A stretch of 64,000 nucleotides of DNA. It comes from Sphingopyxis macrogoltabida (GTDB lineage: Bacteria; Pseudomonadota; Alphaproteobacteria; Sphingomonadales; Sphingomonadaceae). The notes beneath the pieces were generated by a model. It saw only the letters and a list, made by a program, of their open reading frames with translations. It was not told where the DNA came from and did no database searches. Location: positions 5,022,501 to 5,086,500 of the forward strand of contig NZ_CP009429.1 in assembly GCF_001314325.1 (NCBI RefSeq), given 5' to 3'. The position numbers and the translations under genes are program-made. Numbering within the stretch: the first letter of the stretch is position 1; every line of letters starts with the position of its first letter. Below, piece by piece: positions 17,228 to 27,333 of this stretch.

Positions 17228-17327
17228 GCGCTTTTCCTAGCAACTTCACACGCAATTGCATGTATTTTCATTTTTTCGGAAATATTATATATATACGAAA
17301 CTAATTCACCGACTCGGGAGATTTGTC
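17228..17327. promoter_or_regulatory. AT-rich divergent promoter region (glsA / VOC operon)
   Basis: This intergenic stretch is conspicuously AT-rich, with TTTTCATTTTTTCGG, an ATTATATATATA tract and a GGGAG ribosome-binding site eight bases before the VOC ATG. It must drive both genes. No single promoter pair can be chosen with confidence. The symmetric TATATATA tract could be the site of the ArsR-type protein encoded downstream; that is inference. Confidence 0.4.
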
Positions 17328-17798
17328 ATGGCCGAACATCGCGCAAAGGGGCTGTCGAGCGCCATCTGCTATCGCGACAGCAAGGCGGCGTTCCGCTGGC
17401 TCGAGGCGGCGTTCGGGTTCGAACCTTTGTTCGTGCTGCTCGATGCCGACGGCAATCTCGCGCACAGCGAGATGGAATATGGCAATTCGACGATCATGAT
17501 CGGCAACGAATGGTCCGACGATCACCGCAGCCCCGCGAACCTCGGCGGCAAGAATACGCAGACGGTGCATGTCCAGCTTGCCCGCGGCGAGGATATCGAC
17601 GCGCATTGCGAAGCGGCGCGCGCGGCGGGCGCTGAGATCATCGCCGAACCCGAAACGCAATTCTATGGCGACCGCAGCTATCGGGCAAAGGATCCCGAGG
17701 GGCATATCTGGACCTTCGGCGTGACGGTCGAGGAAAAGAGCGCCGACCAGTGGGACGCCGAGGGCGGCTTCACGACGAAGACGCGGCTCGACGATTGA
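17328..17798 (+). CDS. VOC family (glyoxalase/bleomycin resistance-like, PhnB type) protein
   Basis: A 156-residue vicinal oxygen chelate protein of the COG2764/PhnB kind. Two beta-alpha-beta-beta-beta units are visible: YRDSKAAFRWLEAAFGFEP opens the first, and TVHVQLARGEDIDAHCEAARAAGA the second. The block ETQFYGDRSYRAKDPEGHIWTFG carries the conserved Asp-Pro-Glu-Gly-His-Trp signature with a metal-ligand-like Glu/His. It is the first gene of an operon with an ArsR-type repressor and an SRPBCC protein, overlapping the former by four bases. Ligand unknown; such proteins often bind or modify hydrophobic small molecules. Confidence 0.85.
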   Translation: MAEHRAKGLSSAICYRDSKAAFRWLEAAFGFEPLFVLLDADGNLAHSEMEYGNSTIMIGNEWSDDHRSPANLGGKNTQTVHVQLARGEDIDAHCEAARAAGAEIIAEPETQFYGDRSYRAKDPEGHIWTFGVTVEEKSADQWDAEGGFTTKTRLDD

Positions 17799-18121
17799 GC
17801 GCCGCGGTCGATCGCACGCTTGCCGCGCTTGCCGACCCCGTGCGGCGCCGCGCGGTCGAACTGCTCGGCCAGCGGCCGCGCAGCGCGGGCGAGCTGGCGA
17901 GTGACCTCGGGCTCGCGCCGCCCGCGATGAGCCGGCATTTGCGCGCGCTGAAGCAGGGCGGGCTGGTCGAGGACGGACATCCGCATTTCGACGCACGCGT
18001 GCGCATCTACAGTCTCAAGCACGGCGCGACCGACGGGCTCAAGCAATGGCTCGCCGAGACCGAGGCGCTGTGGACGCACCAGCTCGCGGCGTTCAAGGCC
18101 CATGTCGAGGGCGGCGAATGA
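17795..18121 (+). CDS. ArsR family winged-helix repressor
   Basis: A 108-residue winged-helix regulator. LAALADPVRRRAVELLGQRPRSAGELAS leads into the recognition helix LGLAPPAMSRHLRALKQGGLV, and the wing EDGHPHFDARVRIYSL follows. No metal-binding ELCVCDL motif is present, so it belongs to the non-metal group usually paired with AHSA1/SRPBCC genes. The start is TTG at 17795, overlapping the VOC stop (TTGA). An ATG further upstream would lie inside the VOC gene. Its own stop overlaps the SRPBCC start. Expected to repress this operon. Confidence 0.88.
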   Translation: MSAAVDRTLAALADPVRRRAVELLGQRPRSAGELASDLGLAPPAMSRHLRALKQGGLVEDGHPHFDARVRIYSLKHGATDGLKQWLAETEALWTHQLAAFKAHVEGGE

Positions 18122-18588
18122 ACGGCGCGGCGGTGATCGTTGCGCTGCGCGTCGCGGCGACCCCGCAAGCCGCTTTCGCCGCCTTCACGCGCGACATCGG
18201 GTGTTGGTGGAAAAGCCATCCGTTGTTCCAGCTTTCGCGCAAGGGCGACGGCGTGCTGCGCTTCGATCCCGCCGGGCCGGGCGGCCGCCTCGTCACGCGC
18301 TTCGCCGATGGCGAGGAGTGGGAGATCGGACCGGTGCGCCACTGGCTGCCGGGCGAAAGGCTCGCTTTCGGCTGGCGCCTGCCGAGCTTCGCCGCCGGTC
18401 AAGGAACCGAGGTCGACGTCCGCTTCGAGGCGGTCGGCGCGGAGACGCGCGTGACGGTCGAGCATCGTGGCTGGGACGCGATCCCACAGCAGCATGTCGC
18501 GCGCCACGGCTTCGAACTGATGCTGTTCCAGCGGCGGCTGGGCGAGCATTGGCGAGCGTTGCTGAAGGCGATGGACGAGCGACTCTGA
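18118..18588 (+). CDS. SRPBCC (AHSA1-like) domain protein
   Basis: A 156-residue START/Bet v1-like protein with the helix-grip fold. Typical blocks are ATPQAAFAAFTRDIGCWWKSHP at the start, the strands LRFDPAGPGGRLVTRFADGEEWEIG, GERLAFGWR, and a C-terminal helix ending in LGEHWRALLKAMDERL. The family binds hydrophobic ligands in a cavity, and ArsR-SRPBCC pairs are common. The ATG overlaps the ArsR stop (ATGA). Function in the three-gene unit is probably binding or handling of the signal compound, which is inference. Confidence 0.85.
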   Translation: MNGAAVIVALRVAATPQAAFAAFTRDIGCWWKSHPLFQLSRKGDGVLRFDPAGPGGRLVTRFADGEEWEIGPVRHWLPGERLAFGWRLPSFAAGQGTEVDVRFEAVGAETRVTVEHRGWDAIPQQHVARHGFELMLFQRRLGEHWRALLKAMDERL

Positions 18589-18599
18589 GCGAGGGCTGG

Positions 18600-18743
18600 T
18601 TTGGGGTGGGAAGCGGACGTTTCCAACTTTTGCCATCCCCGCGAAAGCGGGGACCCAGAGTAGTGTAAACCCGCCCTGGGTTCCCGCTTTCGCGGGAATG
18701 ACACAATTGAGGAATTCCAAACGACTTACGTCCGCTACCGGCC
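18600..18743. repeat. 144-bp mosaic intergenic repeat, copy 1
   Basis: A 144-bp element beginning TTTGGGGTGG and ending CCGGCC. Its centre is a REP-type palindrome: CCCCGCGAAAGCGGGG paired with CCCGCTTTCGCGGG around 18636-18697. The same element, about 140 of 144 bases identical by eye, lies in reverse orientation at 25098-25241. It fills most of the gap between the SRPBCC gene and the helicase gene. No open frame of note inside. Confidence 0.9.
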
Positions 18744-18850
18744 GTTAGCGGACGGTTCCTACTCATCTTCGTGGCGACGGCCGCAATCGCTCGATAACCG
18801 ACGATCAGAGAGGCATTGCGCGCATACCGCACACGCCCCAAGTTGACGGC

Positions 18851-21259
18851 ATGTCTCTCCCCGCCCCCTTTGCCGAATGGTTCGCCGCGCGCGGGTGGCG
18901 GCTGCGGCGGCATCAGGCCGACATGCTTGCGGCGGCGGGGCGCGGCGAGCATGCGCTGCTCGTCGCCGCGACCGGCGCGGGCAAGACGCTGTCGGGCTTC
19001 CTGCCGACGCTCGTCGACCTTGTGGAAAACCCCTCCGACCGCTTGCACACGCTTTATGTGTCGCCGCTGAAAGCGCTGGCGGCGGACGTCGAGCGCAACT
19101 TGCTCGGCCCGATCGCGGAGATGGGGCTCGATATCAGCGTCGAGAGCCGCAGCGGCGATACCTCGTCCGACAAGAAGGCGCGGCAGCGGAGCCGGCCGCC
19201 GAACATCCTGCTGACCACCCCCGAATCGCTGTCGCTGCTGCTGTCCTATCCCGACAGTTTCGCGATGTTCGCCGAACTCAAGACGGTGGTGATCGACGAA
19301 ATCCACGCCTTCGCCCCCGGCAAGCGCGGCGACCTGCTCAGCCTGTCGCTCGCCCGGTTGCAGCAGATCGCGCCCGCGCTGCGCCGTGTCGGCCTGTCGG
19401 CGACGATCGCCGACCCGCCGCAATATGCCGCCTGGCTGGCGCCCGACAGCCGCGGCGATGCGGTGACGATCGTCGAGGGCGAAGCGGGGGCCGAGCCCGA
19501 TATCGCGATCCTGCTGCCCGAAGGGGCGGTGCCCTGGGCGGGGCATTCGGGGCGCTATGCGGTCCATCAGGTGATGGAAGTGATCGCGGCGAACCGCACG
19601 ACGATCATCTTCTGCAACACCCGCGGGCTCGCCGAGCTGATCTTTCAGGAGCTGTGGAAGGTCAACGACCTCAGCCTGCCGATCGCGATCCACCACGGCA
19701 GCCTCGACCGCGAGGCGCGCCAGCGCGCCGAAGCGGCGATGGCCGAAGGGCGGCTGCGCGCGCTCGTCGCGACCGCCAGCCTCGACCTCGGGCTCGACTG
19801 GGGCGACGTCGACTGTGTGATCCAGATGGGCGCGCCGAAGGGCTCGTCGCGGCTGCTCCAGCGCATCGGCCGCGCCAACCACCGGCTCGACGAGCCGAGC
19901 CGCGCGCTGATCGTGCCGGGCAATCGCTTCGAATATCTCGAAGCGCGTGCGGCGTTGGACGCCGTCGAGGCGGGCGAACGCGACGCCGACCGTTTCCGCC
20001 CCGGCGCGCTCGACGTGCTTGCGCAGCATGTGATGGCGCTCGCTTGTGCGGTACCGTTCCGCGAGGACGAACTGCTCGCCGAGGTGCGGAGCGCCGCGCC
20101 GTACCATTGGCTCGATGCCGATCTGTTCGCGCGCCTGCTCGGCTTCGTGCGCGACGGCGGCTATGCGCTGAAAAGCTACGACCGCTTCCGCCGCCTCGCG
20201 CCCGACGGACAGGGTGGTTGGCGGATCGCGCACCCGCGGCTCGCCGCGCAGCACCGGCTCAATGCGGGGATCATCGTCGAGGCGCCGATGGCCGAGGTGC
20301 GCTTCAGGAACGGCCGGCGGCTCGGCAAGGTCGAGGAATATTTCGCCAGCACTTTGTCGCCGGGTGACACCTTTGCCTTTGCCGGGCTCAGCCTCGAGGT
20401 CGAGTCGATCCGCGACACCGACCTGATCGTCCGCGCGACAACGCGGCCGGCGCGGATCCCGAGCTATATGGGCGCGCGCATGGCAATCTCGACGCGGCTC
20501 GCCGACCGGGTGCGTGGCTTCCTCGCCGATCCGGCGAGCTGGCAGCGCTTTCCCGAGGATGTGCGCTTCTGGCTGGAGATGCAGGCGCTGCGCTCGGTCC
20601 TGCCGCGTCCCGGCGAACTGCTCGTCGAGACCTTCCCGCACGAGGGCGCGCATTATATGGTCGCCTATCCGTTCGAGGGGTGGAACGCGCACCAGTCGCT
20701 CGGCATGCTGATCACCAAACGGATGGAGCGCGCGGGGTTGCAGCCATTGGGCTTTGTCGCCTCCGACTATGCGCTCGCCATCTGGTCGCTGCGGCCGGTG
20801 ACCGACCCCGCGACGCTGTTCGACGCGGCGATCCTCGAGGGCGAGTTCGTCGAATGGGTCGAGCGGTCGCACCTGCTGAAGCGGGCGTTTCGCGAGGTCG
20901 CGGTGATCGGCGGGCTGATCGAGCGTCAGCATCCGGGCAAACGCAAGACCGGCAAGCAGGTGACCTTTTCGACCGACCTGATCTTCGACGTGCTGCGCAA
21001 ATATGAGCCCGACCACCTGCTGCTCGAAGCCGCCTGGGCCGACGCGCGCGAGCGGCTGACCGACGTGGCGCGGCTCGGCGACCTGCTCGATCGCGCGGCG
21101 GGAACGATGGTGCACCGCGCGCTCGAACGGATCAGCCCGCTCGCCATTCCCGTACTGGTGCTGATCGGGCGCGAAAATGTCGCGGCTGCCGACATCGACG
21201 ATGCGCTGTTGGGCGAGTTGGCCGATGCGCTGGCGGATGAAGCGATGCGGCCGGATTAG
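18851..21259 (+). CDS. Ligase-associated DNA damage response DEXH-box helicase (Lhr-like)
   Basis: An 802-residue superfamily 2 helicase. The motifs are Q-like RRHQADMLAAA, Walker A ATGAGKTLSG, LTTPESLSLLL, Walker B VIDEIHAF, SATIADP, FCNTRGLAEL and QRIGRANHR. The region after residue 400 is the Lhr-type winged-helix and beta-sheet extension. The length near 800 matches the ligase-associated subgroup, which normally sits with an ATP-dependent ligase, an exonuclease and a phosphoesterase. None of these partners is adjacent here. Acts on DNA as a 3'-5' translocase in repair, by family knowledge. Flanked by repeat elements on both sides. Confidence 0.9.
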   Translation: MSLPAPFAEWFAARGWRLRRHQADMLAAAGRGEHALLVAATGAGKTLSGFLPTLVDLVENPSDRLHTLYVSPLKALAADVERNLLGPIAEMGLDISVESRSGDTSSDKKARQRSRPPNILLTTPESLSLLLSYPDSFAMFAELKTVVIDEIHAFAPGKRGDLLSLSLARLQQIAPALRRVGLSATIADPPQYAAWLAPDSRGDAVTIVEGEAGAEPDIAILLPEGAVPWAGHSGRYAVHQVMEVIAANRTTIIFCNTRGLAELIFQELWKVNDLSLPIAIHHGSLDREARQRAEAAMAEGRLRALVATASLDLGLDWGDVDCVIQMGAPKGSSRLLQRIGRANHRLDEPSRALIVPGNRFEYLEARAALDAVEAGERDADRFRPGALDVLAQHVMALACAVPFREDELLAEVRSAAPYHWLDADLFARLLGFVRDGGYALKSYDRFRRLAPDGQGGWRIAHPRLAAQHRLNAGIIVEAPMAEVRFRNGRRLGKVEEYFASTLSPGDTFAFAGLSLEVESIRDTDLIVRATTRPARIPSYMGARMAISTRLADRVRGFLADPASWQRFPEDVRFWLEMQALRSVLPRPGELLVETFPHEGAHYMVAYPFEGWNAHQSLGMLITKRMERAGLQPLGFVASDYALAIWSLRPVTDPATLFDAAILEGEFVEWVERSHLLKRAFREVAVIGGLIERQHPGKRKTGKQVTFSTDLIFDVLRKYEPDHLLLEAAWADARERLTDVARLGDLLDRAAGTMVHRALERISPLAIPVLVLIGRENVAAADIDDALLGELADALADEAMRPD

Positions 21260-21295
21260 GCTGGTATGGGGTGGATTCCTGACCGTCCTCTATTT

Positions 21296-21378
21296 CCGTT
21301 CGTGTCGAGCGAAGTCGAGACACCCGTCGGCCTTGCGCCCAGCCTGAGGGGCATCTCGACTTCGCTCGATGCGAACGG
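21296..21378. repeat. Dispersed inverted repeat, family with GAGCGAAGTCGAGA core (copy 2)
   Basis: Arms 21296-21325 and 21349-21378 are 30-bp imperfect reverse complements around a 23-bp loop. It is the reverse-oriented relative of 13633-13714; the arms match closely while the loop differs. It sits between the helicase and RlpA-like genes, which converge, so it could act as a shared terminator. Confidence 0.8.
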
Positions 21379-21440
21379 GTGGGGTTGGTCTAAACAGCAT
21401 CAACCGGCCGAAACCGAACGCCTTCCCAGCGTTGCCAACC

Positions 21441-21845
21441 TCAGTCGGCGTTGAGCAGCGCCAGCTTGACGCGCGCGGTGCCGCTGCGGTGCATGCCGAT
21501 CTGGCGCGCCGCGGCGTGGCTGACGTCGATCACGCGGCCGCGCGAAAAGGGGCCGCGGTCGTTGATGCGGACGATGACGCTGTCGCCGTTTACGGTGTTG
21601 GTGACGCGCACCATGCTGCCGAAAGGAAGCGTGCGGTGCGCCGCGGTGAGTCCGTCGGGGTCGAAACGTTCGCCGCTCGCGGTGCGGTTGCCGGCGAGTT
21701 CGTCGCCATAATAGCTCGCCATGCCGCCGTCGATTTCGGTATCCTGATCGACAGCGGCGATCGGGTCGTCCAAGACTTCGGCTTCCTGCGCCGCGGCCGA
21801 GACCGTCAGCAGAAGCGGGATCAGCACGGCTGAAAAGGCCCGCAT
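21441..21845 (-). CDS. RlpA-like double-psi beta-barrel septal/cell wall protein
   Basis: A 134-residue exported protein with a signal peptide (FSAVLIPLLLTVSAAAQE) and a single double-psi beta-barrel domain. The RlpA signature is present: GMASYYGDELAGNRTASGERFD, HRTLPFGSMVRVTN and VRINDRGPFSRGRVIDVS. It has no lipobox and no C-terminal SPOR domain, unlike E. coli RlpA, so it is a minimal secreted form. RlpA cleaves denuded glycan strands of peptidoglycan at the septum in some species. GGGAGG five bases before the ATG fixes the start. Confidence 0.88.
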   Translation of the reverse strand: MRAFSAVLIPLLLTVSAAAQEAEVLDDPIAAVDQDTEIDGGMASYYGDELAGNRTASGERFDPDGLTAAHRTLPFGSMVRVTNTVNGDSVIVRINDRGPFSRGRVIDVSHAAARQIGMHRSGTARVKLALLNAD

Positions 21846-21945
21846 GACATCCTCCCCTTTTGGTGGAGAGGCCCAGAGCAGCGGCGGCGTGCGAAGACAA
21901 GCCGCCGCGCGTTGGATCGCACCCTATTTGCGGCCGGATGTGCTG

Positions 21946-24579
<2,634 letters not shown>

Positions 24580-24592
24580 CTAGTTTCGGACC

Positions 24593-25018
24593 ATGAAACA
24601 TCGTCTTGTCGCCTCGCTCTCCATCCTCGCGCTCGCCGCCTGTTCGCAGCCCGCGCCGCCCGCCGACAATGCCCCTGCCGTCGCGGGCGAGCCGCTGGCC
24701 ACCCGCGCGGTGATGATCGGCACCGAGGGGCCGAGCCTGCCCGCCTGTTCGAGCATCAGCCGCGTCAAGGACGGCGGCACCGACGTCTATTGGGCGCCGG
24801 GCGAAACGCGCGCGGTCAAGGCAAAGCTTGCGGGCGGCGCCAGCGTGTCGCTGTGCGAGGCGGCCGACAACGACGCGTGGTTCGGCGTGGTGTTCGCGGC
24901 GCCGGGCACCGACCCGGACATGTGCGGGGTCGGGAAATCGGTGCCGAACGCGCGCGAATATCAGGGCCCGTGCCGCTGGGGCTGGATCAGGGGCGGGACG
25001 GTGCGGCTGGGGGGTTAA
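24593..25018 (+). CDS. Small lipoprotein of unknown function
   Basis: A 141-residue exported lipoprotein. The signal sequence KHRLVASLSILALAACS ends in the lipobox LAAC. The mature part has paired cysteines (LPACSSISRV, SLCEAAD, DMCGVGKSV, GPCRWGWI) and a short beta-rich core resembling a small SH3-like fold (VYWAPGETRAVKAKL, RWGWIRGGTV). I do not recognise a named family. It is divergent from gyrB with 106 bp between them and is followed by the second 144-bp repeat copy. Confidence 0.65.
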   Translation: MKHRLVASLSILALAACSQPAPPADNAPAVAGEPLATRAVMIGTEGPSLPACSSISRVKDGGTDVYWAPGETRAVKAKLAGGASVSLCEAADNDAWFGVVFAAPGTDPDMCGVGKSVPNAREYQGPCRWGWIRGGTVRLGG

Positions 25019-25097
25019 AGCCACAAAAGCCGGTATGCGGGCGTTCGGTCTGTATCCTTTGTGGTCTCGGAGATTGGGATGACGAATGACTGGAGCC

Positions 25098-25241
25098 GGC
25101 CGGAAGCGGACGTAAGTCGTTTGGAATTCCTCAATTGTGTCATTCCCGCGAAAGCGGGAACCCAGGGCGGGTTTACACTACTCTGGGTCCCCGCTTTCGC
25201 GGGGATGACAAAAGTTGGAAACGTCCGCTCACCACCCCAAA
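25098..25241. repeat. 144-bp mosaic intergenic repeat, copy 2 (inverted)
   Basis: Reverse-complement copy of 18600-18743, with about four mismatches over 144 bp. It starts GGCCGG and ends CCCCAAA. The central REP-type palindrome lies at roughly 25141-25208. It lies between the small lipoprotein gene and the last gene of the MoxR operon, which converge. Confidence 0.9.
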
Positions 25242-25254
25242 GCCGACATCCCGG

Positions 25255-25764
25255 CTAGCGGCAATCCTCGATCACGCGGCCAATCTCCGATTGTACCGGC
25301 AGCGTCAGCCCGCTGCCGCCGGGGGTTTCCAGCGCAAAGCGCCCGCGGCTGAAGGCGATGCGGTCGAGGCGGATATCGCGGTTCGGCACCGTCGCATTGC
25401 CGTCCTCGAAGCGGAGCTGGTCGTTGCCGGCGCTGGTGCGCAGGCTGACGTCGCCGGCAAGGCCCGAAGTCAGACGAATCGTGCTGCCGGTGCAGGCCAT
25501 GGTCAGTAGCGGGGCGGCACCGCCGGTCGGTACGAAAGCGGCGGTGCGGCTGCCCGCGTCATAGCGCCACGCGCCATTGTTGACCGCGCGGCTTTCCCAC
25601 GACCCGCTCGTCGGCGGGGCGGGGGCCGGCGCGGGGGCCGGGGTCGGCAGCGGCGCGGGGGCGGGCGGCGGGGCTTCGGGGGTCGGGATGGCGGTGCAGC
25701 TCGCGACGGCGAGCATCAGCGGCACGGCGGTGCCGTATCGAAACCAGGCGCGCTGCCAGCTCAT
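25255..25764 (-). CDS. Proline-rich lipoprotein, last gene of the MoxR operon
   Basis: A 169-residue lipoprotein. The signal ends with the lipobox VASC, followed by a proline-alanine linker (PTPEAPPPAPAPLPTPAP) that could span the periplasm. The C-terminal 110 residues form a small beta-rich domain containing GSWESRAVNNGAWRYD and MACTGSTIRLTSG. No named family is recognised. Its ATG overlaps the nitroreductase stop (ATGA), so it belongs to the operon; an in-frame upstream start inside the nitroreductase gene is unlikely. The stop lies 13 bp from the 144-bp repeat. Confidence 0.7.
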   Translation of the reverse strand: MSWQRAWFRYGTAVPLMLAVASCTAIPTPEAPPPAPAPLPTPAPAPAPAPPTSGSWESRAVNNGAWRYDAGSRTAAFVPTGGAAPLLTMACTGSTIRLTSGLAGDVSLRTSAGNDQLRFEDGNATVPNRDIRLDRIAFSRGRFALETPGGSGLTLPVQSEIGRVIEDCR

Positions 25765-26477
25765 TCGCCGAATCCTTGCCAATCGATCACGTCTTCCAGC
25801 TCTACGCGCGGCACCGGCCACCGGTTCACCGCCGCGCCTTCATCGGCATAGCCGATCGCGAGCCCCGAAAACAGGATCTGGTCGTCGCCGAGCCCCAGCG
25901 TGCGGCGCACCGTCGCGCCATACATCGCCCAGCATTCCTGCGGACAGCTCGCGAGGCCATGTTCGACGAGCAGCAGCATCACCGATTGCAGCCACATTCC
26001 CATGTCGGACCATTGCGGCGGGCCCATGATCCGCGAGCAATGGAGGAACAGCATCACCGGCGCGCCGAAACCGCGGTAATTGTGACGGAACTGGTCGAGC
26101 CGCGCCGGCTTGTCCTCGCGCGGAATGCCGAGCGATGCATAAAGCGCCTCGCCGACGCCGTAACGGCGGCTTTCCCACGGATCGGTCAGCCCCTTGGGAT
26201 AGATGTCATATTCGGGCTCATAGCCTTCGCGCCCCATCGCGATCCGCGTCGCGACCGCGTCCTGGACCGCCTGCCAGGGCGCGCCGGTCAGCACCGTTGC
26301 CTGCCAGGGCTGAAGGTTGCCGCCCGAGGGCGCGCGCTGCGCGGCGGCGAAGATGTCGCGGAGCTGCGCGGGGTCGACCGGCCGGTCGGTGAACGCGCGC
26401 ACCGAACGGCGGCGATGCAGCGCATCGGTCACCGAAGCGGTGGCGGTGGGCGGGGAAAGCGTATCAGTCACTGGCAT
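25761..26477 (-). CDS. Nitroreductase family FMN protein
   Basis: A 238-residue FMN-dependent nitroreductase. The N-terminal RRRSVRAFTDRPVD is the phosphate-binding arginine block, and AAQRAPSGGNLQPWQ binds the flavin. MWLQSVMLLLVEHGLASCPQECWAMY and the C-terminal SGLAIGYADEGAAVNRWP are typical of the family. GAGG lies six bases before the ATG. The first 14 bases overlap the RDD gene. It reduces nitroaromatics or quinones in other species; its presence in this operon looks like an accessory cargo gene rather than a core part. Confidence 0.85.
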   Translation of the reverse strand: MPVTDTLSPPTATASVTDALHRRRSVRAFTDRPVDPAQLRDIFAAAQRAPSGGNLQPWQATVLTGAPWQAVQDAVATRIAMGREGYEPEYDIYPKGLTDPWESRRYGVGEALYASLGIPREDKPARLDQFRHNYRGFGAPVMLFLHCSRIMGPPQWSDMGMWLQSVMLLLVEHGLASCPQECWAMYGATVRRTLGLGDDQILFSGLAIGYADEGAAVNRWPVPRVELEDVIDWQGFGE

Positions 26478-27333
26478 ATTTATCCTCGCGGCGCTTGCCG
26501 AACAGCAGCTTGCGTTCGAGCCGGGCCTTCAACTGGCGATAGTAGTTCAGCAGGAAGACGTCATCCTCTTCGGCGACGGGACGCCCGATTTTAGCGCGGA
26601 TCGTGTCGGCGACCTCGCGCATCGCGCGCGCGTCGCGGGCGCGCAGCACGCGTTCGAGCTCCTGCAGCTCGAAAATTCCGTAGACGGACAGTTCGGCTTC
26701 GGTGAAGGCGATGGCGCCCATCTGGTCGCCGGCGACCCCGATATCGGCGTCGAGCTTGACGCGCTGCGCCATCACCACCCACGTCCCCGCGATCAGATCG
26801 CCCATCCGCATCCGGTCGCGGTTGAACAGCAGGAACAGGCTGAGCGTCAGCGACCAGAGCACGCCCGCAAGCACGGTCCAGCCCGATATGGCATCCTCCG
26901 AAATGCCGTTGCCGAGCATCATCAGCGGCAGGAAGAGTTCGAGTTCGCGGATCAGATTGCGTGCGACCACCGCATCCGCCGTCAGCCGCCCGCCGTCGCG
27001 CGCGACGACGCGAATGCCCATCAGCCGTTTGCCCGGCGTCGCGGCGCGTTGCCCGAGTTCGAAGCCGATGAACCAGAAGGTCCTGAGCGCGAAGAAGCCG
27101 AGCATCCAGACGACATAGGCGATGTCGGATTTCGACCCGACGCCGACCCACGCGATGAGGAAGGAAAAGACGAGCAGGGCGACGACGATCAGCGTCAGGT
27201 CGACGACCAGCGCGCCGAGGCGCAGCCCCGCACTCGCGATCTTCAGTTCGAGGTCGACGCCCTCGGGCGTGATGAACTGGCGGATTTTCTTCGCCCGCGC
27301 CTCGCGCAGTTTGAGGTTGCTCGCGGCGGTCAT
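26464..27333 (-). CDS. RDD family membrane protein
   Basis: A 289-residue protein with an RDD domain of about four helices. The segments LRLGALVVDLTLIVVALLVFSFLIAWV and FWFIGFELGQRAATPGKRLMGIRVV carry the expected Arg-Asp pair and the conserved TPGKR motif. After the last helix comes a cytoplasmic tail of about 100 residues (MGAIAFTEAELSVYGIFELQELERVL onwards), highly charged and probably helical. The ATG overlaps the SpoIIM-like stop. RDD and SpoIIM genes recur together beside MoxR operons. The domain has been linked to sodium/proton transport in a few cases; here the role is unknown. Confidence 0.83.
   Translation of the reverse strand: MTAASNLKLREARAKKIRQFITPEGVDLELKIASAGLRLGALVVDLTLIVVALLVFSFLIAWVGVGSKSDIAYVVWMLGFFALRTFWFIGFELGQRAATPGKRLMGIRVVARDGGRLTADAVVARNLIRELELFLPLMMLGNGISEDAISGWTVLAGVLWSLTLSLFLLFNRDRMRMGDLIAGTWVVMAQRVKLDADIGVAGDQMGAIAFTEAELSVYGIFELQELERVLRARDARAMREVADTIRAKIGRPVAEEDDVFLLNYYRQLKARLERKLLFGKRREDKYASD

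Noticed and set aside
18636..18697. Possible CRISPR-like repeated units
   Set aside because: The repeats are REP-type inverted palindromes, not direct repeats with regular spacers, and no cas gene is present.
18293..21115. A 940-codon open frame antisense to the helicase gene
   Set aside because: It is Arg/Asp/His-rich low-complexity translation typical of the complementary strand of GC-rich genes, with no domain and no ribosome-binding site, and the sense gene is a clear helicase.
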